Below are positions 41,135-49,385 of a DNA stretch of 64,000 bases, piece after piece. The stretch lies in NCBI RefSeq assembly GCF_004765795.1, contig NZ_SBIV01000005.1, positions 246,882 to 310,881 on the forward strand, given 5' to 3'. How positions within the stretch are numbered: position 1 is the first letter of the stretch; each line of letters opens with the position of its first letter. Below the pieces are notes generated by a model, which worked only from the letters and a program-made list of their open reading frames with translations, had not been told where the DNA came from and did not search any database. The DNA is from Halorussus marinus (GTDB lineage: Archaea; Halobacteriota; Halobacteria; Halobacteriales; Haladaptataceae). A program made the position numbers and the translations under genes.

Positions 41135-42457
41135 GTGTCAGCGCTCGAAGACCCCCTCGAAATCGGGGGACTCCGCCTGCCGAACCGGCTCTACCGCGCG
41201 CCACTGCTCGAATGTGCGGGCAACGGTCCGGACGCGGTCGACACCCTGATCCGGGAGCTCGAACCCGCCGCGGCGGCCGGCGCCGGCCTCGTCTGTCAGG
41301 GCGCGACCATCGTCCGCGAGGAGGGCGGCTGTGCCGCCCCGGGGATGACCAGCGTCGCCGATCCCGAGTTCGTCGCCCGGCTCGCCCGGCTGACCGACGC
41401 GATCCACGACCACGGCGGCCGGATCTTCGTCCAGCTCGAACACGGCGGGCTCCGGAGCATGGAGACGTGGCACGCCGAGTACCGCCGCGAACACCCCGAA
41501 CTGCGCCAGCTCGCGGTCTCGCGGCCGCCCCGAGTCCTCCGGGCGCTCGACCGGCTCGGGTTTCTCAGCTACGACCCGGAAGTGCTCACCACGGAGGCGG
41601 TGTACGACCTCGCCGCCGACTTCGGGCGCGCGGCGGCGTCCGCGGTCGAGGCGGGCTACGACGGGGTCCACATCGCGGGCGCGAACATGGGGCTGGTCCA
41701 GCAGTTCCTCTCGCCGTTCTACAACCGTCGGGACGACGAGTTCGCCGACGGCGTCCGGTTCCTGTCGGTCGTCCACGACGAGATCCGGGCGCGGGCCGGC
41801 GACGTGGCGCTGATGGCGAAGGTGCCCGCCGAGACCGAGGCGCCGCCGTTCGTCCGCAGGCGACTCGGCGCCGACGACGCGGTCGAGATCTGCGCCCGCC
41901 TCGACGAGATCGGCTACGACGCCGTGGTGCCCGTGACGGCCTCGACGTTCTGGGACATGAGCATCGTCCGCGGGGAGTTCCCCGAGCGAGCGTGGCGCGA
42001 CGACCGCTTCCGGTCGGGGTACGCCGCGGCGTTCGGCGGCCGGTGGCGGGCCGCGGCGGTGGCCGCGGCAAACCGGCTCGAAGCGCTCGCCTACGACTTC
42101 GAGCCCGGGTGGAACGCCGACCTCGCTCGACGGGTGCGCGAGCGCGTCTCGATCCCGGTGTTGCTCGAAGGCGGGATCCGCGACCGCGAGCAGATCGACC
42201 GGCTGGTGGGCGAGGCCTGCGACGCGGTCGGGATGGGCCGGCCCTTCTACGCCGAGCCGCGACTCCCCGCCCGCATCCTCGACAGCGACGACGCCGGCGC
42301 GGTCTGCGAGAACTGCAACAACTGCACCGTCCCGCAGGCGACCGGCGCCCGCGGCGTCTGTCGGACCCCCGCGGTGCTGGCCGAGCGGGGCGAACTCGAT
42401 CGGGCGGGCGCGTACGAACTGCCGGGCGACGCCGAGACCGGCGCGCGCGAGGAGTGA
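41135..42457 (+). CDS. Old Yellow Enzyme-like flavoprotein with Fe-S motif
   Basis: A 440-residue FMN TIM barrel of the NADH:flavin oxidoreductase family, starting with GTG at 41135. 'LPNRLYRAPLLECAGNG', 'QLEHGGLRS' and 'LEGGIRDREQIDRLVGEACDAVGMGRPFYAEP' are standard barrel elements. At residues 391-409 a C-x2-C-x2-C-x11-C motif ('CENCNNC', later Cys) marks the 4Fe-4S site of 2,4-dienoyl-CoA-reductase-type enzymes. The protein ends soon after and lacks the FAD/NAD(P) half of that family. The usual 'HGYLL' active-site Tyr is not seen: 'HIAGANMGLVQQFLSP' occupies that place. Electron donor and substrate are unknown. The preceding 170 nt contain no gene. Confidence 0.82.
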   Translation: MSALEDPLEIGGLRLPNRLYRAPLLECAGNGPDAVDTLIRELEPAAAAGAGLVCQGATIVREEGGCAAPGMTSVADPEFVARLARLTDAIHDHGGRIFVQLEHGGLRSMETWHAEYRREHPELRQLAVSRPPRVLRALDRLGFLSYDPEVLTTEAVYDLAADFGRAAASAVEAGYDGVHIAGANMGLVQQFLSPFYNRRDDEFADGVRFLSVVHDEIRARAGDVALMAKVPAETEAPPFVRRRLGADDAVEICARLDEIGYDAVVPVTASTFWDMSIVRGEFPERAWRDDRFRSGYAAAFGGRWRAAAVAAANRLEALAYDFEPGWNADLARRVRERVSIPVLLEGGIRDREQIDRLVGEACDAVGMGRPFYAEPRLPARILDSDDAGAVCENCNNCTVPQATGARGVCRTPAVLAERGELDRAGAYELPGDAETGAREE

Positions 42458-42568
42458 GCGCACGAACCGGTCGGCGGTCGAGGCCGACGGGAGCGACGCG
42501 CTCGCCCCGGAGGCGACCCGTAGGCGAGAGGACGCCAGCGTTAGGTGACGGGCGGTCCAATCGCCGCC

Positions 42569-42808
42569 ATGGCCCGCGAGATCACCCACGAGGCGACCGG
42601 CCCGCTCAAGCTCGACGAGAGCGACCTCGACGAGGAGAAAGGAGACGTCGCGGTCTGTCTGTGCGGCCTGTCGGGGGAGTACCCCTTCTGTGACGGCTCG
42701 CACCGCGCGACCGACGACGAGGCGGCCGAGACCGTCTACAAGTACGACGGCGACGACGCCGACGGCGAGCGCCGCGAGATCGAGGAGATCGTCTTCGCCG
42801 ACGAGTGA
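42569..42808 (+). CDS. CDGSH iron-sulfur domain protein
   Basis: A 79-residue acidic protein with the CDGSH 2Fe-2S motif 'CLCGLSGEYPFCDGSH' at about 30-45 (three Cys and one His ligand, C-x-C-x8-C-x3-H). Members carry a redox- and pH-sensitive cluster with roles in iron/redox handling. The N-terminal 'ITHEATGPLKLDESDLD' is the conserved approach strand. The ATG at 42569 gives the family-like N-terminus. It sits 111 nt after the Fe-S-containing OYE-like gene on the same strand, an interesting pairing but with its own spacing. It converges with the PLP gene at 42839. Confidence 0.92.
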   Translation: MAREITHEATGPLKLDESDLDEEKGDVAVCLCGLSGEYPFCDGSHRATDDEAAETVYKYDGDDADGERREIEEIVFADE

Positions 42809-42838
42809 GGAGAAGCGGCCGACTCGTCTCCGGGCGAG

Positions 42839-44059
42839 CTACCCCGCGAGCGCCCGGAGGCGCTCGGGGAGGGCCCCGAGATCGACCGCCGCGGGCGTCT
42901 CGCCGTCGGCGTCGAGCTCCCTGAACCCGGTCCCGGTCAGCACCGCGACCACCGCGTCGTCGGCCGCGAGTTCGCCCGCCGCCGAGAGCCGCCGGATCCC
43001 CGCGAGCGTCGTCGCGGAGGCGACCTCCGCGCAGAAGCCGGCCTCGGCCGCGAGCGTCGACTGAGCGTCGAGTATCTCCTCGTCGGGGACCGAGACGACC
43101 GCCCCGCCCGTCGCGCGGACCGCGGCGAGCGCCCGAGTTCCGCTCGGGGGGTCGGCGTTGGCAATCGAGTAGGCGACCGTCTCGCCGGCGTCGACGGCGG
43201 TCACTTCCTCGCGGCCCTCGCGGTAGGCTTCGGCGATGGGGTCGCAGGCCGCCGCCTGCACGAGACAGAGCCGCGGGAGCGAGTCGGCGTCGAGCAGGCC
43301 CGCGGCTTCGAGCTCCCGAAGCGCTTTCCACGACGCGCTGGCGTGGCCGCCACTGCTGGTCGGTAACACGATCGCGTCGGGCGCCGTCCGGTCGGGGTCG
43401 CCCGCGCCGGCCGCGAACGCCGCACAAATTTCGAGCGCGGTTGTCTTCTGGCCCGCAACCCGGAGCGGGGTGTCGGAGTTGACGAACTCGACCGGGACGT
43501 CGGCGTCGAGCGCGTCGTAGTAGAGCCGGCCGTAGTCGCCCGAGACCCGCAGGATTCGGGGGTCGTACTGCGCGATCGCGGCGAGTCGCTCGGCCGAGAT
43601 GTCGTCGGGGACCAACACGACGCAGTCGGCGTCGGTGCCCGCGGCGTGGGCCGCGGTGCTGATCGCCATGTTGCCGTGCGAGACCGTGCCGACCCACGGG
43701 CGGTCGTTCGCGGCGGCCCACGCGACCCCGACAGCGCTCCCGCGGTCCTTGAAGCTCCCCGTCGGATTCTGGCTCTCGTCTTTCAGCCAGAGCCGACAGC
43801 CCGCGTCGTCGTCGAGGCCGGCGGCCCGGACCAGCGGGGTGTCGCCCGCGCCGGCGCCGACGCCGTCGCGGCGCTCGACCGGTAGCAGGTCTGCGTAGCG
43901 CCACGGCCCGCCGGTCCGTCCCGGGGCGTCCTCGTCTGGCCACGCGAAGCCCGCGGCCGCGCCGTCGGTGTCGAACCACAGCGGTTCGCCACACCCACAC
44001 CGCTTGCGCTCGGGGAACGCGGCGGTCTCGCCGCAGCGATAGCAGACGAGCCGCGTCAT
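42839..44059 (-). CDS. Threonine-synthase-like PLP enzyme
   Basis: A 406-residue fold-type II PLP enzyme. The N-terminus carries a compact zinc ribbon: 'CYRCGETAAFPERKRCGCGEP' (C6, C9, then C-x-C). The PLP lysine is in 'NPTGSFKDRG' (about 98-107), followed by 'SHGNMAIST' and 'PTSSGGHASASW'. It resembles threonine synthases, but the later loops and a 'SIANADPPSG' stretch differ from thrC at 28800; a threonine/serine lyase-type role is also possible. It is the second gene of an operon: its ATG overlaps the HpaI-type aldolase stop by 4 nt. The aldolase partner suggests amino-acid/keto-acid catabolism rather than biosynthesis. Confidence 0.75.
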   Translation of the reverse strand: MTRLVCYRCGETAAFPERKRCGCGEPLWFDTDGAAAGFAWPDEDAPGRTGGPWRYADLLPVERRDGVGAGAGDTPLVRAAGLDDDAGCRLWLKDESQNPTGSFKDRGSAVGVAWAAANDRPWVGTVSHGNMAISTAAHAAGTDADCVVLVPDDISAERLAAIAQYDPRILRVSGDYGRLYYDALDADVPVEFVNSDTPLRVAGQKTTALEICAAFAAGAGDPDRTAPDAIVLPTSSGGHASASWKALRELEAAGLLDADSLPRLCLVQAAACDPIAEAYREGREEVTAVDAGETVAYSIANADPPSGTRALAAVRATGGAVVSVPDEEILDAQSTLAAEAGFCAEVASATTLAGIRRLSAAGELAADDAVVAVLTGTGFRELDADGETPAAVDLGALPERLRALAG

Positions 44060-44826
44060 TCACCCATCGCGTCTTCGTACGCGTCGGTCGCGCGTTCGAC
44101 GCCCGCCGCGACGTAACCGGCGTCGACGCCCACGAGCTGGTAGTCGTAGCCGTAGTCGGCCCATAGGTCGATCTCCTCGACGGTCGTCGCGAGCGTCCCG
44201 ACCGGGGTGTCGACGCCGTGGGCCGCATCGAGCACCTCGGTCACCGCCTCGCGGAACCGGGCGGACTCGTAGGCCCCGAACACGTCGAGCGACGCCGAGA
44301 GGTCCGCCGGACCCACGAGCAGGGCGTCGATCCCCTCGACCGCCGCGATGTCGCGGGCGTTCCCGACCGCGCGCTCGGTCTCGACCTGCACCACCGTCAC
44401 CAGTTCCTCGCCGCCGTCCTCGACCGCCGCGGCGAGGTCTCGGCCGTAGTCGTTCGCGCGCGAGCCGGCGATTCCCCGGACGCCCTCGGGTGGATACCGG
44501 ACCGCCTCGACGGCCTCGCGAGCCTCCTCTGCGGTCTCGACCATCGGGACGAGGACACCGGAAACGCCGGTGTCTAGCACGCGCTTGACCCGGACCGGGT
44601 CGTTCCACGCCACGCGGGCGAGCGTCGCGGCCGCGCCGTCGCTGGCGGCCTCGACCGCGCGGGCCGCGTCGGCGACGGCTTCGACGTCGGTCTGGGCGTG
44701 TTCGGTGTCGATCACGACGAAGTCGGCGTCCCGACCGCAGAGCTCCGCGACGGTGGGATCGCCGATCGAGAGCCACTGGCCCGTGACGGGGTCGCCCCGC
44801 CGGAGCCGGCGTTTGAACTCTGTCAC
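44056..44826 (-). CDS. HpcH/HpaI-family class II aldolase
   Basis: A 256-residue enzyme of the HpcH/HpaI aldolase family (2,4-dihydroxyhept-2-ene-1,7-dioate or related 2-keto-3-deoxy acids). Visible features: 'GQWLSIGDPTVAEL', 'DFVVIDTEHAQTD' with the catalytic His, 'GVLVPMVETAEEA', the metal ligands Glu in 'VVQVETERAV' and Asp in 'VGPADLSASL'. It cleaves or forms C-C bonds with pyruvate and an aldehyde. I use GTG at 44826 because the family N-terminus begins there; an in-frame ATG at 44853 would add nine basic residues. Translationally coupled to the threonine-synthase-like gene downstream. Confidence 0.85.
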   Translation of the reverse strand: MTEFKRRLRRGDPVTGQWLSIGDPTVAELCGRDADFVVIDTEHAQTDVEAVADAARAVEAASDGAAATLARVAWNDPVRVKRVLDTGVSGVLVPMVETAEEAREAVEAVRYPPEGVRGIAGSRANDYGRDLAAAVEDGGEELVTVVQVETERAVGNARDIAAVEGIDALLVGPADLSASLDVFGAYESARFREAVTEVLDAAHGVDTPVGTLATTVEEIDLWADYGYDYQLVGVDAGYVAAGVERATDAYEDAMGE

Positions 44827-44883
44827 GGACCTATCGTCGCGGGCCCGCGGCAAGTAGGTTTGCGAGCCGGCAGGCGACAGCGG

Positions 44884-45162
44884 TCAGTCGGCCCGGACGC
44901 TGGCGACGATGAACAGGTACCCGACCGTAGTGACCGCGTAGTTGACCGTCAGCAGGATTTTGCTGTTCGAGAAGTCCGTGAGAAACGCGCTGAACGTGGT
45001 GGCGGCCGCGGCGGCGACGACGAGCGAGAAGCCGACCATCAGCAGCAACATCGACCGGCGCTCGGTCTCGACGTACGCGCGGGCCGCCTTCGCGACGAGC
45101 GTGAGCCCGACGACGACGAGGGCGGCGCTGAGAGCGACGTAGACGATTTCCATCGGTTGCAT
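44884..45162 (-). CDS. Small three-helix membrane protein
   Basis: A 92-residue protein with three hydrophobic segments (about 5-24, 37-58, 70-88) separated by short charged loops ('KAARAYVETERRS', 'TDFSNS'). It has the same size and topology as the 96-residue protein at 55184-55474, including a 'KA.R.Y....R.SMLLL.VGFS' style loop into helix 2, so they look like one family. The copy at 55184 is coupled to a winged-helix regulator; this one is not. An alternative ATG at 45153 exists. Role unknown. Confidence 0.65.
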   Translation of the reverse strand: MQPMEIVYVALSAALVVVGLTLVAKAARAYVETERRSMLLLMVGFSLVVAAAAATTFSAFLTDFSNSKILLTVNYAVTTVGYLFIVASVRAD

Positions 45163-45225
45163 TCGGTCCCCTGAGCCTACTCAACACAGCCTGTTAAAGC
45201 TATCCGGCGGTATCAGCGAGGATAA

Positions 45226-48200
45226 TCAGCGATCGAGCGCGGTCGCCAGCCGCTCGATCGGGTGGGCCGGCCGCCGGTCGGCGAGCTGAGTCCGACACGA
45301 CGCGCCGGGCGCGACCACCGCGTCGGCGTCGGCGTCCCGGAGCTGATCGCTCAATAGTCCCGCGATCGACTGCGAGAGGTCGTAGTGCTCGGCGCGGTAG
45401 CCGAAGCTCCCGGCCATCCCGCAACACCCCGAGTCGACGGCCTCGACCTCGTAGCCCGCCCGCCGGAGGACCTCGGCGGCGTGGCCGTCGGTGCCGAGCG
45501 CCTTCTGGTTGCAGTGGCCGTGGTAGGCCAGCCGGTCGTCGGGCGCCTCGAAATCGAGTCGGTCGAGGGCCGACTCGCGATCGAGGTACTCACAGACCCC
45601 GTAGGCGTTCCGGGCGAGCCGGTCCGCGTCCGGGTCGTCGATCAGATCGAGGTACTCGTCGCGGGTCATCGCGGCGTCGGAGGGCTCGACGTAACAGACC
45701 GACCAGCCCTCCCGGACACGAGGTGCGAGCGCCCCCACGTTGGCCTCGGCGCGCTCGCGAGCGAGGTCCAGAAACCCCTCCGAGTAGGCCGCCCGACCGC
45801 TCGGGGCGAGGTCTGGGACCGCGACTCGGACGCCGGCGGCTTCGAGGACCGCGACCGCGGCCCGCCCGGTCTCGGGGTAGACGTAATTGGTGAACGTGTC
45901 GGGGACGAGCACCACCCGGTCGACGGCGTCCTCGGGCGCGATTCGGGGGCCGCCCCGGGACCCGAACCACGACGCGAACGACTGGTCGGCGAACTCGGGG
46001 AGGTCGCGCTCGCGGGCCACCCCGGCGACCTTCTCGGCGATCAGCCCCGTCCCCGGCGCGTTCGCCAGCCAGTTCGAGACGGGCGCGAGCGCCGACCCGA
46101 CCCGCAACAGCCGGTCGGCCTCGGCGAACAGCCGCTCGCGGAGCCCCGCGCCCTCCCGCTCGTGGTAGCGGTGTTTGACCTCGGCCTTGAGCTTCGCGAG
46201 GTCGACGCCAGTCGGGCAGTCGCTCTGACACCCCTTACAGCCAAGGCAGAGGTCTAACACCTCCCGCTGGAAGCGCTCGGTGAAGATCTCCTCGGGCGGG
46301 AGTTCTCCCGAGATGGCCGCCCGAAGCATGTTCGCCCGGCCCCGGGTGGTCGCGATCTCCTCGTCCATCCCCCGGTAGGAGGGACACATCACGTCCGAAT
46401 CGGTCTGGCGACAGGTGCCACAGCCGTTACACAGCTCCACGAGGTGCGAGAAGCCGCCCTCCTCGGAGAACTCCTGCTCGGTCGACGGTTCGAGCGAGGC
46501 GTAGGCGGGCCCGTACCGGAGGTGTTCGCGCATATCGGCCCCGACCCCGCGGTCGGCGTCCGGGCCGACGTCCGCCGGCGACTCGCGGAACACCACCTTG
46601 CCGGGGTTGAGCCGCCAGTCGGGGTCGAACGCGGTCTTGAGCTCCTTGAACGCCGTCCAGAGCTCCGGGCCGTACAGCTTCGGGTTGAACTGGGTCCGGG
46701 CGAGGCCGTCGCCGTGCTCGCCCGAAAAGGATCCGCGGTGGTCGAGCACGAGCGAGGTCACGTCCTCGGCGATCGACTGCATCTTCTGGATCCCCTCGTC
46801 GTCTTTGAGGTTCAACACGGGGCGGATGTGGAGGGTGCCGCTCCCGGCGTGGGCGAAGTACGCCGCCGAGGTGTCGTGGGCCTCCAGCACGCCCATAAAG
46901 CCCTGCACGTACTCGGCGAGTTCCTCTGGCGGGACCGACGCGTCCTCGATGAACGGGTAGGGTTTTGGGTCGCCCTCCATGCTCATCAACAGCGGGATGG
47001 CGGCCTTCCGGAGCTTCCAGAGCCGGGCCTGCTGGGCGTCGTCGTGGGCCGCCAGCGCGTCGAACGCCGCCCCGGAGTCGACGAACTCGGCGGCGGCGTC
47101 CGCGACCGCGGCCTCGAGGTCGTCGTGGCCCTCCGAGTCGAACTCCACCATCAGCGCCGCGGCCGCGTCCGCCGGGATCGGCTCGGCGTACGCGGCGTAC
47201 TCGCTCGACTCGCGGGCGAGCCGGAACACCGCCTCGTCCATGAGTTCGACCGCGCTGGGGTCGAGATCGAGCGCGTCGGGCACCGCCGCCATCGCCTCGA
47301 CCAGATCCGAGAAGCAGTAGAGCCCGAGGGCGGTCTCCTCGGGCACCGACACCAGCGAGAGGGTCGCTTCGACGACCACGCCCAGCGTCCCCTCCGCGCC
47401 GACGAACAGCTTCGCGAGGTTCAGACACCGCTCGCCCGCGTCGTTCTCGTAGACGCACTTGTGGAGGTTGTACCCCGACACCGACCGCTTGAGTTCGGGA
47501 TAGCGGGCGTCGATCTCCTCGGCGTTGTCCTCGACGAGCCCCCGGACGGTGCGGTAGACGCGGGCCTCCCGGTCGTCGCGGGCGACGATCGCCTCCCACT
47601 CGGGGCCGTCGAGGACCACCTCGCGGGCCCGGATCCGGGTGCCGTCGGCCAGCACCGCCTCGCAGGACTCGACGTACGCGTCGGTGATGCCGTACCGGAC
47701 CGAGTGAGCGCCGGTGGAGTTGTTGCCGATTCCGCCGCCGACCGTGGCGCGGTTCGAGGAGGCTGGGTCGGGCGCGAACTTCAGTCCGTGCTCGGCGAGG
47801 CGGGCGTCGAGGTCGTCCTGAACGACTCCGGGCTGGACCGTCGCGCGCTCGGCGTCTGGATCGACGTCGAGGATCGCGTCCATGTGCCGCGAGCAGTCGA
47901 GTACCACACAGCCCGGACCGACCGACTGGCCCGCGAGCGACGACCCCGCGCCGCGGGGCAGGACCGGCGCTCCGTGGTCGGCCGCGACCGACATCGCGGC
48001 CCGCACGTCGCCGGCGTCGGTCGGAAAGACGACGCCGGCGGGCCGGGCCTGATAGACGCTCCCGTCGGTCGCGTAGAGGATCTGGGTGTACTCGTCGAAG
48101 CGGACCGCGCCGTCGCAGGCCGCCCGCAGGTCGTCGGCCAGCGCGGCGTTGACGGGGTCGTCGGGCGCGTCGATCCCGAGCGACTCCCGGTAGTCGTCGA

Positions 48201-48234
48201 GGCCGACCGGTCCGACGTCGGTGGGGGATGACAT
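45226..48234 (-). CDS. FAD-linked oxidase / Fe-S dehydrogenase fusion, second paralogue
   Basis: A 1002-residue paralogue of the protein at 30403-33495 with the same domain order: PCMH FAD domain ('PRGAGSSLAGQSVG', 'GGGIGNNSTGAHSVRYG', about residues 50-270), FAD-oxidase C-terminal domain to about 560, ferredoxin-like motifs ('CNGCGTCRQ...C', 'CLGCKGCQSDCPTG') and a GlpC/CCG module ('YHGHCNQKA', 'DSGCCGMAGSFGYRAEH') to the end. The catalytic substrate, D-lactate, glycolate or another 2-hydroxy acid, is not fixed; no permease lies next to this copy. The ATG at 48234 gives a good N-terminus and has 'GATTTAAG' about 33 nt upstream. Several short blocks are identical at DNA level to the first paralogue. 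Confidence 0.88.
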   Translation of the reverse strand: MSSPTDVGPVGLDDYRESLGIDAPDDPVNAALADDLRAACDGAVRFDEYTQILYATDGSVYQARPAGVVFPTDAGDVRAAMSVAADHGAPVLPRGAGSSLAGQSVGPGCVVLDCSRHMDAILDVDPDAERATVQPGVVQDDLDARLAEHGLKFAPDPASSNRATVGGGIGNNSTGAHSVRYGITDAYVESCEAVLADGTRIRAREVVLDGPEWEAIVARDDREARVYRTVRGLVEDNAEEIDARYPELKRSVSGYNLHKCVYENDAGERCLNLAKLFVGAEGTLGVVVEATLSLVSVPEETALGLYCFSDLVEAMAAVPDALDLDPSAVELMDEAVFRLARESSEYAAYAEPIPADAAAALMVEFDSEGHDDLEAAVADAAAEFVDSGAAFDALAAHDDAQQARLWKLRKAAIPLLMSMEGDPKPYPFIEDASVPPEELAEYVQGFMGVLEAHDTSAAYFAHAGSGTLHIRPVLNLKDDEGIQKMQSIAEDVTSLVLDHRGSFSGEHGDGLARTQFNPKLYGPELWTAFKELKTAFDPDWRLNPGKVVFRESPADVGPDADRGVGADMREHLRYGPAYASLEPSTEQEFSEEGGFSHLVELCNGCGTCRQTDSDVMCPSYRGMDEEIATTRGRANMLRAAISGELPPEEIFTERFQREVLDLCLGCKGCQSDCPTGVDLAKLKAEVKHRYHEREGAGLRERLFAEADRLLRVGSALAPVSNWLANAPGTGLIAEKVAGVARERDLPEFADQSFASWFGSRGGPRIAPEDAVDRVVLVPDTFTNYVYPETGRAAVAVLEAAGVRVAVPDLAPSGRAAYSEGFLDLARERAEANVGALAPRVREGWSVCYVEPSDAAMTRDEYLDLIDDPDADRLARNAYGVCEYLDRESALDRLDFEAPDDRLAYHGHCNQKALGTDGHAAEVLRRAGYEVEAVDSGCCGMAGSFGYRAEHYDLSQSIAGLLSDQLRDADADAVVAPGASCRTQLADRRPAHPIERLATALDR

Positions 48235-48385
48235 GCTACCAGATGGCACTCCGGACGGCTTAAATCCGGCGCGCGACCGACTCGGCGGCCCCACGGGCGC
48301 GGCCGGCGACTCCCACCGGTCGGCGCGCCGACCTGTCACCCGTCGGTTGCGCCGGCTTTATGCGGTGGCCTCGGCGTTTCCCGCC

Positions 48386-49090
48386 ATGGGACGATGGGGT
48401 GCGCTCGCCGGACGGGCGGGCGACGACGACCGCGACGCCGACCGAGGACCGCCGTCGCTGGAGGCGTTCATCGAGTCGAACCACCAGTTGTTCACCATCA
48501 TCGGGATGTTCGGGGCGCTCTCGGTGTACCTGATGGAGTTTCAGGCGTCGGCGTCGACCGCCCGCGGCTCGGTCGGCGCGGTGCTGTTGCTCTTTTTGGT
48601 CTCGTCGGGCCTCGCCGTCAGGAACTCCTATCGGTGCACCGAGCGGGCCCGCGAGCACGGCGAGTACCTGCTCGTGTTCGGCTACGCGGTGTTCATGTAC
48701 TCGTTCGTCACGCTGACCGTCTCGGTGGTGCTCGTCATCGCCAGCCGGTACGCCGAGGGGGCCGAACACGTCCTCGGGTCGAGTTTCGTGTACGCGCTGG
48801 TGTTCATCTACGTGCCCTTCGTGTTCGGCGCCGAGGCGTTCGCCGACTTCGACGGATCGACGCGACTGGCGGCCGCGGTCCGGCACGCGCCCCACGTCGG
48901 CGCGCTCGCGATGGCGGCGTGGTACGGCCGCAAGTGGGCGCTCGGGGCGTTGCCGAGCCCCGAACTGGTGAGCGCGGCCCGCGGAATCGGGTTCGTGACG
49001 AGCCTGCTCGGCAACCACCTCGTCGTCACCGGCGCGGTGTTCGGCGCGCTGTGGACCCTCGACCGGGTCGCCGGTCACCTGCTGCGGTGA
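48386..49090 (+). CDS. Polytopic membrane protein, unknown
   Basis: A 234-residue protein with an acidic, charged N-terminal 30 residues and about six hydrophobic helices. Conserved-looking pieces are 'SNHQLFTIIGMFGALSVYLMEF', 'RNSYRCTERAREHGEYLLVFGYAVFMYSF' and 'YVPFVFGAEAFADFD'. No transporter or enzyme signature is visible. A 'CTTTATGC' element 28 nt upstream of the ATG supports the start at 48386. It stands alone between the second FAD/Fe-S dehydrogenase and the histidine kinase. Function unknown. Confidence 0.7.
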   Translation: MGRWGALAGRAGDDDRDADRGPPSLEAFIESNHQLFTIIGMFGALSVYLMEFQASASTARGSVGAVLLLFLVSSGLAVRNSYRCTERAREHGEYLLVFGYAVFMYSFVTLTVSVVLVIASRYAEGAEHVLGSSFVYALVFIYVPFVFGAEAFADFDGSTRLAAAVRHAPHVGALAMAAWYGRKWALGALPSPELVSAARGIGFVTSLLGNHLVVTGAVFGALWTLDRVAGHLLR

Positions 49091-49385
49091 GCCGGCAGGA
49101 CGCGGTTGCCCCTCTGTTTCTGGGCCCGACGCCGCGATCGCGGTCGAACCGACGGCCCGATCAGTCGGCCGCCCACACCGTAGATGCTTTCGTCGTCGAC
49201 CCCGTACGGTCGACCACGGAGTTCAACGCCGTTCGAGTCGACATCGCATCCCCGCGCACCGACACGTAGAGCCGGCGATCGCCGGGGCGACATGCAGATT
49301 TAAATAACTTCGAATATATGTTAATCAAAACATCATTCGCACGCCGGGCCGATCCGAGCGTTCCGACCCGCGGGACCTCTGCGGG
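49091..49385. other. 295-nt intergenic region upstream of the kinase
   Basis: No reading frame with haloarchaeal character is seen. Two AT-rich elements (ATTTAAATAA near 49297 and AATATATGTTAATC near 49312) are plausible promoter boxes for the kinase gene, giving a leader of about 50 nt. Two 12-bp GC palindromes (near 49130 and 49271) are built around CGATCG, which is common in this genome, so I give them no weight. Confidence 0.4.

Noticed and set aside
49130..49282. Two 12-bp palindromes with a CGATCG core
   Set aside because: CGATCG-centred palindromes are expected by base composition in this genome and lack AT-rich or gene-specific context.
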